Source: Macrostomum hystrix | Lineage: Eukaryota > Platyhelminthes > Macrostomidae | Direction: 5' to 3' | DNA length: 64,000 nt | Assembly: GCA_950097015.1 (NCBI GenBank) | Contig: CATNEN010000029.1 | Span: 1,426,001-1,490,000, forward strand | Shown: positions 58,001-64,000 of the stretch, piece after piece | Numbering within the stretch: position 1 is the stretch's first letter | Layout: each line of letters starts with the position of its first letter | Made by a program: the position numbers and the translations under genes | The notes under the pieces: model-generated | What the model saw: the letters and a program-made list of their open reading frames with translations, nothing else | Database searches by the model: none | What the model was told of the DNA's origin: nothing

Positions 58001-58736
58001 TCAGTCCAGATATTAAAATCTCTATAGAATAGTCAGTCCAGATATTAAAATCTCTATAGACTAGTCAGTCCAGATATTAAAATCTCTATAGACTAGTCAG
58101 TCCAAATATTAAAATATCTATAGACTAGTCAGTCCAAATATTAAAATATCTATAGACTAGTCAGTCCAGATATTTAAATGTCAATAGACTTCCTTACGAC
58201 ATTACGGAGCAGGCGATGCCCTTGCAGCTCAGTTTAAGCACTCCGACACCCGGATCTGACGGACTCCAGACAAAATCGCGCGGCTCAAACAGCAGCTGTG
58301 GTCGGTCGCCGTTGTCGTTCAAGGCGGTGACTTCAACCGCAGCTTCCGTCATGCTCAAATAATCAGCGGAATCGGCGGCATCAATGCTGGGTCCCATCAG
58401 CTGCCTGACAGCGTCCTCCAGCATAGTACGATTCGCCAGCATCACCGGAACGTTGATGTACGAATAGCCGCCAATGGGGTCAGCCAGAATCATTGTTGCT
58501 GGATCTTCAGCGCCGCGACGAGAAAGCAATCCAGCTGGAATGCAGAAAGCCGGCTCCAGCCACAGACGCTGCAGAGTTTCATTGCCAGTTGAGACTGAGG
58601 AGCGCCACACAGTCAGCTGGCAGCCGTGTGACATGACGGTGCTCAGCAAGCTCATGTTGCACCCGGTTACCATGGTAACAATTGACGCCACTGCCAAGAT
58701 TGACAACAGCATCTGCTGCTGCCGAAACGAGCTCAT
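55052..58736 (-). CDS. Secreted fibrinogen-related domain protein
   Basis: Exons 58736-58206, 57731-57085, 56596-56250 and 55647-55052 give 706 residues. The exon 2-3 and 3-4 joins are phase-consistent and well supported; the exon 1-2 join (TCC|GTAATG) is less certain. An N-terminal signal peptide (MLLSILAVASIVTMVTG) is present. Exons 1 and 2 each encode a similar region of about 150 residues with C..L...LEP..C.PAG and a closing C-G..C motif, a family I do not recognise. The C-terminus is a fibrinogen-like domain: NWTEYEEGFGDSENFWI, LWNGSLLYAEYSGFRL, NMQFSTQDR, GYAGWWWNHH and WTPLKEVRLLIEV. The usual DxD calcium residues and the Cys pair around GGWWY are missing. Such proteins often act as extracellular lectins or immune recognition factors, which is inferred here. 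Introns 1, 2 and 3 are all minisatellites. Confidence 0.75.
55800..56266. repeat. 44-bp array made of an exon/intron junction, 11 copies
   Basis: Units spaced exactly 44 bp apart. On the gene strand each contains AACTTCTGGATTG|GTAAGG, the last codons of exon 3 joined to its 5' splice site. The first copy (donor at 56250/56249) is the real junction. The other ten retain GTAAGG, so the intron starts with ten decoy donors. Together they fill about three quarters of the 602-bp intron. Confidence 0.95.
56640..57060. repeat. 20-bp minisatellite in intron 2 of the fibrinogen-related gene
   Basis: On the gene strand, homogeneous GAGAGTGAGTGACGGAAACC units start about 27 bases after the donor CTGCG|GTGAGT and carry the same GTGAGT string. 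Further along they decay into 20-22 bp GAGGGAGTGACAGA-type units reaching about 45 bases before the acceptor. Confidence 0.9.
57737..58190. repeat. 22/32-bp array with palindromic GACTAGTC
   Basis: Units of two lengths, GACTAGTCATTAAAATCTCT plus ATA and GACTAGTCAGTCCAGATATT plus AAAATCTCTATA, about 16 in all. The palindrome GACTAGTC occurs in nearly every unit. The array fills intron 1 of the fibrinogen-related gene and reaches within a few bases of both the proposed acceptor and donor. Confidence 0.92.
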
Positions 58737-59169
58737 TTTGAACAACTTTTCTGCTGCTAAAGCAGACAAAAACCCTTTTTGCTGTTACGTTAAAAAGCGT
58801 TGACCTTGTCGTCGAAAGAAAACTTGCAAACTGACTTTTAAATGCTTTTCAAAATCACTGCACCGCGTGTGATGAGACTATTGGTCTGCTTTACCCAGAT
58901 TCTAATCTTGATTGCATGACATCTAAACAAAACTACTAAAACGATCGAAAGCGCCCAGAATCAAACTGATTAAGCGTTTGCTTCTTTGCATGTATTCACA
59001 AACCTGGACAGCATAAACAATTATCTCCGTTGACCCGTTCAATACAGGTGTGTCTAGTCGAGGCTAAACTGATTTCACAGTCTGATGTGTCTCTCTCTCT
59101 CTACCCAGTTAGAATGAAACTGATCTCGACCGGACTTTCGTCACAGATTGCGTGAAATCCGTACCGTGA

Positions 59170-59390
59170 CTACAACTATTTCCCTACATATCGGCTAGCT
59201 GCTGACTAATTAAATAAACATCTGGCAAAATAACAGAAGCTGGTCCTGTAATACATATTATAATTTTATTATTTCGCTACATATCGGCTAGCTGTTGACC
59301 AATCAAATATTTATTTGACTTAACAGAGACTAGTCTAAGATTAGAGAATTATAATTATTTCGCTACATATCGGCTAGCTAATAAATATAA
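59170..59390. repeat. About 90-bp direct repeat, three copies
   Basis: CTACATATCGGCTAGCTG occurs three times (about 59184, 59276 and 59363), each preceded by ATTTC or a similar string and followed in the first two copies by TTGACCAAT-like and AATAAACAT-like sequence. Short imperfect tandem duplication upstream of the fibrinogen-related gene. 58737-59169 holds no other feature I can support. Confidence 0.7.
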
Positions 59391-60027
59391 CTAAGACCGC
59401 TTTTTAGGGAAAATCTGAATCATATTACTACGAGGGGTGTCCCAGAAATAGCGGGAAAATCGATGCACAGGCTACGCCACTGATAAATAAACATTAAGCA
59501 ATTCTAACGCTTTTTTAACCAAGAAAATATGTCAATTCATTAAAAAGTTATGGCTAAAATTAGAACAAGGGGTAAGGGGTAGAGCAATGACTTCTACATG
59601 TATATAATAGCATCTGGACTGGAAACGAGAAATAAATTTAACAATTATTTTACCATTTGAGGCCAATGTTTAGCTGAGCACAGCGGCTCTCCAGAGAAAC
59701 ATATCTACTTAAGCCGTCACACATCTCAAGGCGCCTACATTCCAGGCATGCACATTGAATTTGGTGGAAATCCTATGTTGTGGAGAGAAATGGAGTCTAC
59801 TTTTTTCGGAGAAGCATTTCCAATTGATTTCAATGGCGTTTCAAATTGGCATTCCATCGGTCCTCCAGTTGTTCACCATAGACACTTGTTCCAGAACTGC
59901 CACGACTTATGGCCCCGTAGTGGCACCAATTTGAATTGAATCAGATTACCTAGTTGTTTCATTTCATACTCAACGCAGTTTCCTCAGTTTTCTTTGCCAA
60001 GGATTTCTGCGCTATAAATCCTTCACT

Positions 60028-60714
60028 ATGGTGAACAAGTGTTCCGCATTCGGTTGCAAGAGCGGCCTCGCTAATAGTTCAACGCCAGGTACTGTGAAAT
60101 TTCATTGCTATCCACTCAACAACCCGAGTCTATTGAAAAAATGGAATAAAGCAAATCCGAGGAAGGCGTTTCAGCCCACGAAGTATTCTCGTATCTGCTC
60201 GCTTCATTGCACCACTGAGGACCTCGTCGAAACAACTCGAGATAGCAATATCACTCGCAGAGAGAAGAAAGGCCAGCTGACCAATCGTTATCTGAGGCAA
60301 GATGCGGTGCCAACTATCTTTCCTAATGCACCTGCATACCTTTCTTCTGTCCGGCAAGCAGCTCGGGGCACATGCTCTGCGACATCATCTGCGCGTCTGG
60401 AGGCTGAAAACATGCGTCTCGATGATCAAATCGCCGACTTCTTTGCCAAAGATTCAATTCTCAGTTGCTCGCCACGAGAAATTCAAGAATTGCTCGAATC
60501 AGAGGAAACGAGACCAGATGGCTTTCAAACTGCAATTTTGCAACGAGTTCCTATGCATCTTCATGCTGGAGGTAAAGCATGTCTGCCAGGTTGCGTGCTC
60601 CATCTGCATTGGACCGAATCACAAAGTCTCCGTTGGTCTGAATGGCACAGCACTGTTACAAGACCAGGTGGTAAAATCGGTTGGCACGGATGGAAAAGTT
60701 TCTTCCATCAGTGA
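60028..60714 (+). pseudogene. THAP-domain reading frame inside the mariner ends
   Basis: The N-terminus is a complete THAP zinc finger: C5, C10, C57 and H60, invariant W39, an FHCYP motif and DAVPTIFP near residue 92. THAP domains bind DNA in transcription factors and in P-element-like transposases. After about residue 165 the likely coding frame moves: plausible coding continues in another frame to about 60875 (LMARVKNLKEGLERTEQQML), then in a third at 60900-61347 (FLEEINRGGLSKPSDIAFGL). The RGGL..PSD string resembles a motif I recall from transposon-encoded proteins. Introns cannot be excluded, but the simplest reading is a decayed THAP transposase gene. Confidence 0.7.
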
Positions 60715-60899
60715 AGTTGTGAATTTGATGGCTCGAGTCAAGAATTTGAAAGAAGGTCTTGAACGCACTGAGCAGCAGATGTTGCCTGATGCTGTTGTTA
60801 AGAAGCATTTCGCTCACTTCATGGACATGGCCCACAACAATCTGACAAGTGCTCTAGAGCAAAAGGAAGACAGGTCGGTGACAGCGCGGGTGCGCATCT

Positions 60900-61349
60900 T
60901 GCCGCGAACTTCTGCTTGGCTCTGACGATCTGCCGCCTCTTGAGACTTATGGCGAGATTCAGGCCACGGCCATCGTCTTCTTGGAGGAGATCAACCGGGG
61001 TGGCCTGTCCAAGCCGTCTGATATCGCTTTTGGGCTGGCCAGAAACTGCTGGCAGGTGTTCGAGGAGATCCAGCAGAGCAATGAACTGCGCAGACGGCTG
61101 CTGTATGCGCCCAACCAGATGCAGCTGTTCTGTCACATTGTCGATGAGATGATGGATGACAGCAACTATCTGGAACATTTCATGGGTCAGACGATGTGCA
61201 CGGATGGCCATGATGTGAAAGAAGGAATCGTCTGTGCATTTTTCAACTGCATGATGAAAAATCTAGTCAAGGACGTTTCGGTTGGTGGAGCTGGGGCTCG
61301 AAGTAAGCGAAAGTCGGCCAAACTTTCCAGTGCAAGAACAGACAAGTAA
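60900..61349 (+). pseudogene. C-terminal part of the THAP element protein
   Basis: This frame reads RELLLGSDDLPPLETYGEIQ, AIVFLEEINRGGLSKPSD, then ARNCWQVFEEIQQSNELRRR and a charged end (GARSKRKSAKLSSARTDK) closing at TAA 61347-61349. It lacks its own good start and is out of frame with the preceding THAP sequence. It is probably the remnant 3' end of the same gene. Confidence 0.55.
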
Positions 61350-61384
61350 CTTTCATTTGATGCCAATATGACCTCTGTGAACAC

Positions 61385-62704
61385 TCTTCTGCAAGTTCTA
61401 CGCGGATCGACTGGGAAGTCCAAAAACTTCAATTCATCGGATCTTGTCTGTGTATCTTGGTATGGTGAAACTGACGGCGAGATGGGTGCCCCGTTTCTTG
61501 ACAGAAGAAATGAAAACTGTAAGAATGAAGTCCTGCATGCAGGGAGAATCTTGAGCTGGTGCGTGATGCTGGTGGATGGGAGAGTTTCCGACCCTATCTG
61601 GTGACCGGCGATGACACCTGGATACCGCACTTTGACCCTGAGACCGGGTCGCTTTCACAAACCCTAATTTTCACAACGTCTAAACCAGATCCTTTCATAA
61701 GCCCTAAATTTCACAAACCCTAAATTTCACAACGTCGAAAAAAAGCAATGCCACAGATTTCACAGCACCTAAATTTCACAAGCCCTAAATTTCACAACGC
61801 CTAAAAGGCATGCACAGATTTTCATAAGCTCTAAAATTCATAAGCCCTAAATTTCACAAGCCATAATTTTCCAAGACCTAATTTTCACAACGTCGAAAAG
61901 CCATGCACAGAAACTTTAGGGCTTGTGAAGTTTCTGTGCATTTCTTTTCGACGTTGTGAAAATTAGGTCTTGTGAAAATTATGGCTTGTGAAATTTAGGG
62001 CTTGTGAAGTCGGAAGCAACTTTTGTTTTCGACGTTGTGAAATTTAGAGCTTGTGAAATTTAGAGCTTATGAAATTCTGTGCACGGATTTTCGACGTGAA
62101 AATTAGGGTGTGTGAAACGACCCCCTGAGACCAAGCAGGAAAGCAAGGTGTGGGCGTTGAAGGGTTCAGATCCACCTGTGAAGGCGAAGCGAGACCAGCA
62201 CTGCAAGAAGATCATGTTGACCCTTTTTTCGATCAAGAATGTCCCCTGACCATCGACTTCCTTGAGCCTAACAGCAAGGTTAACTCGGACCGGTACACGG
62301 AGACGCTGATTAAGCTGAAATCAGACATCCGCAACAAGCGCAGGACTGCGATGAAGCCTCACCTCCTGTTGCACGACAATGCTCGACCTCACACGGCCAA
62401 GAAAACGCTTGATCGTATCAACGAACTCAATTTTGATCTGCTTGCGCACCCGCCCTACTCACCAGACTTGGCTCCTTGCGACTACGCAATTTTCCCTCAG
62501 TTAAAGAAGCACCTGCGGGGGCGCATCTTTGACCATCGCGACAACTTGGAAGGAGAAGTCAGGCGGGTTCTGCTGCACGAAATTCCGCGTCGAGCTTATG
62601 CAGATGCCATCAATGCGCTTCTCACGCGATGGACTAAGTGCTGCGAGCTAAGGGGGGACTTCGTCGAAAAGTCGTCAGTCGACGGCGATGGCGATGCTGC
62701 GTGA
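61385..62704 (+). pseudogene. Mariner transposase fragment, interrupted
   Basis: Homology starts abruptly at ADRLGSPKTSIHRIL, without the first HTH domain, and runs VKLTARWVPRFLTEEMKTVR. A one-base frame shift follows near 61545. It continues FRPYLVTGDDTWIPHFDPET, where a MITE is inserted. After the MITE it resumes through LTIDFLEPNSKVNSD, HDNARPHTA and PPYSPDLAPCDYAIF to a stop at 62702-62704. The DD34D signature is preserved in the intact 3' part. The missing N-terminus, the frame shift and the insertion make it non-functional. Confidence 0.88.
61650..62126. mobile_element. Fold-back MITE with 9-bp TSD inside transposase
   Basis: The element begins GGGTCGCTTTCACAAACCC and ends with the near-complement ACACACTTT-type string closing in CGACCC. 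The nine bases CCTGAGACC stand on both sides, a perfect target-site duplication. The interior is built from inverted TTTCACAA(CGTC/GCCC)TAAA motifs, so almost the entire element can form a hairpin. A 9-bp duplication and long inverted repeats are typical of Mutator-like elements, though the superfamily is only inferred. Confidence 0.8.
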
Positions 62705-63430
62705 CCGATTCCGCTGGCCTTGACTTGGTGTAACTCTACAATTACCCCTTGTTCTAATTTTAGCCATAACTTTTTAATGAATTGACAAATTTTCTTGATT
62801 AAAAAAACGTTTGAACTGCTGAATGTTTATTCATCAGTGACGTGAGTTTCAATAAACTATGTTTCACCAGTTTGCCTGTGCATCGATTTTTCCCGCTATT
62901 TCTGGGACACCCTACGTATAAGGACTCTGAGTTGCATGCAAATAATTCCATTTAAAGAAAGTGAGCAACAAACAATAGTTTTCACGAAATTGCGAGTACA
63001 TATATTGCCGAAATCGTTCGGTTCTCATTTGCGGATATCTATATAAACCGTGCATTTAGCAGCTCCTTAGACTAAAACAAATACGAAGAGAAGGAGAGAA
63101 AGTTGGGGCGAGAGAAAATGAACGAGAGAAACTCTAGGCGTAAACACAACAATATACCAGCAAAGACAGGTCCTGGACAAATAGGGGGATAAAAGTGTAG
63201 GCATTTTTGTCAATTTCTTGTTGCCTGCTTTAGTTGTACAAAATACAAGCTCATATTAGATGATATAATGAGTTCTATAATCAATCTAGCTAGTTGTTTT
63301 TTGTGCATGCATATAACCAGTGGGAACATTGCCAATTAGTAAAAACTGGTATTATCTATCGCAATCCTAAAAGAATCAGACAGACTAAAATTAAATATTT
63401 TTAATATATTCAACAAACTTAGTCGCAAAA

Positions 63431-63514
63431 ATGGCCTACGAAGAAGACACTTCAGTATTGGACAGTCTCGAGGGAAAATTTAAACAAATATTTACTGAAG
63501 ACAATAACTCATAA
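63431..63514 (+). CDS. Short ORF, possible small peptide or first exon
   Basis: ATG in a good context (AAAAATGGCC) opens a 27-codon frame beginning MAYEEDTSVLDSLEGKFKQ and ending at TAA 63512-63514. A TATATAA string lies near 63040. The composition is protein-like, but there is no homology I recognise, so this is speculative. The remainder of 62919-63600 shows no other gene. Confidence 0.2.
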   Translation: MAYEEDTSVLDSLEGKFKQIFTEDNNS

Positions 63515-63599
63515 ATAACTTATTTTTAGGAAAAACTGGGTACGGAAGATGCGCAAAGAATATGAGCAAAGGAGAGGAACAGAAAACTGGGGGAAGGAG

Positions 63600-64000
63600 A
63601 GAATAGATAGAGACAAGGAATTGTAGATAAGTGAGTGGAAGGGAAGATAAGGGAGGGGAAGGGTAGAAAAGGGAGCGGAAGGGAAGATAAGGGAGCGGAA
63701 GGGAAGATAAGGGAGTGGAAGGGTAGATAGGGGAGTGGAAGGGTAGATAAGGGAGTGGAAGGGTAGATAAGGGAGTGGAAGGGTAGATAAGGGAGTGGAA
63801 GGAAGATAAGGGAGTGGAAGGGTAGATAAGGGAGTGGAAGGGTAGAAAAGGGAGTGGAAGGGTAGATAAGGAAGGGAAAGGTAGATAAGGGAGTGGAAGG
63901 GTAGATAGGGGAGTGGAAGAGTAGATAGGGGAGTGAAAGGGTAGATAAGGGAGTGGAAGGGTAGATAGGGGAGTGGAAGAGTAGATAGGGGAGTGGAAGG
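63600..64000. repeat. 20-bp minisatellite running off the window
   Basis: About 20 copies of GGGAGTGGAAGGGTAGATAA, with GATAGGGGAGTGGAAGAG variants. It continues past the end of the sequence, so its full length and context are unknown. Confidence 0.95.

Larger units (their letters stand above)
59431..62916 (+). mobile_element. Composite mariner-ended element
   Basis: Both ends match: CGAGGGGTGTCCCAGAAATA on the left and its near-perfect complement at 62897-62916, each bordered by TA. The inverted repeats extend about 150 bp inwards (ATTAAAAAGTTATGGCTAAA and its complement). The 3.49-kb length is far above the usual 1.3 kb for mariners. It contains a THAP-domain reading frame, the C-terminal part of a mariner transposase, and a MITE. 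Confidence 0.88.

Overview
The window is animal nuclear DNA. It has multi-exon genes with GT-AG introns (one probable GC-AG), a Spec3/Stum membrane protein, ERR-like nuclear receptors, a host cell factor (HCF) gene, a CSPP1-like centrosomal gene and a fibrinogen-related secreted protein, together with mariner, THAP, SINE and MITE sequences. GC-rich exons sit in AT-rich DNA. Tandem minisatellites fill roughly a third of the 64 kb. I infer a spiralian, possibly a free-living flatworm of the Macrostomum kind, because of the repeat load and the hint that a trans-spliced leader may supply a start codon. This species guess is not proven.

Layout. 1-2.0 kb: a fold-back element and a tRNA-like relic. 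2.0-4.0 kb (-): a two-exon gene of unknown function. 5.0-6.3 kb (+): Stum/Spec3. 6.5-13 kb: minisatellites, including a 2.8-kb array of 42-bp units. 13.1-30.4 kb (-): three tandem ERR-like nuclear receptors. 31-34 kb: arrays. 34.1-46.2 kb (-): a ten-exon CSPP1-like gene. 46.6-48.3 kb: a dead mariner. 50.0-53.8 kb (+): an HCF gene without HCFpro repeats. 55.1-58.7 kb (-): a fibrinogen-related secreted protein. 59.4-62.9 kb: a mariner-ended element carrying THAP sequence and interrupted by a MITE. 63.4-64 kb: a small ORF and an array running off the end.

The genes belong to unrelated pathways: mechanosensation, transcription, cilia and centrosome, chromatin, and extracellular recognition. The three receptors are a local paralogue cluster. 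What links the region is the structure of its introns. All nine introns of the CSPP1-like gene carry either a private minisatellite or a SINE. Several arrays start within a few bases of the 5' splice site, and in the fibrinogen-related gene the exon/intron junction itself has been copied eleven times. Two SINEs have target-site duplications overlapping a splice donor. None of the five introns of the three paralogous receptors is shared. Together this suggests that introns here grow, and perhaps arise, by tandem duplication and retroposition near the 5' splice site.

All exon joins were derived by eye from splice consensus, phase continuity and family alignment. No transcript data were available.
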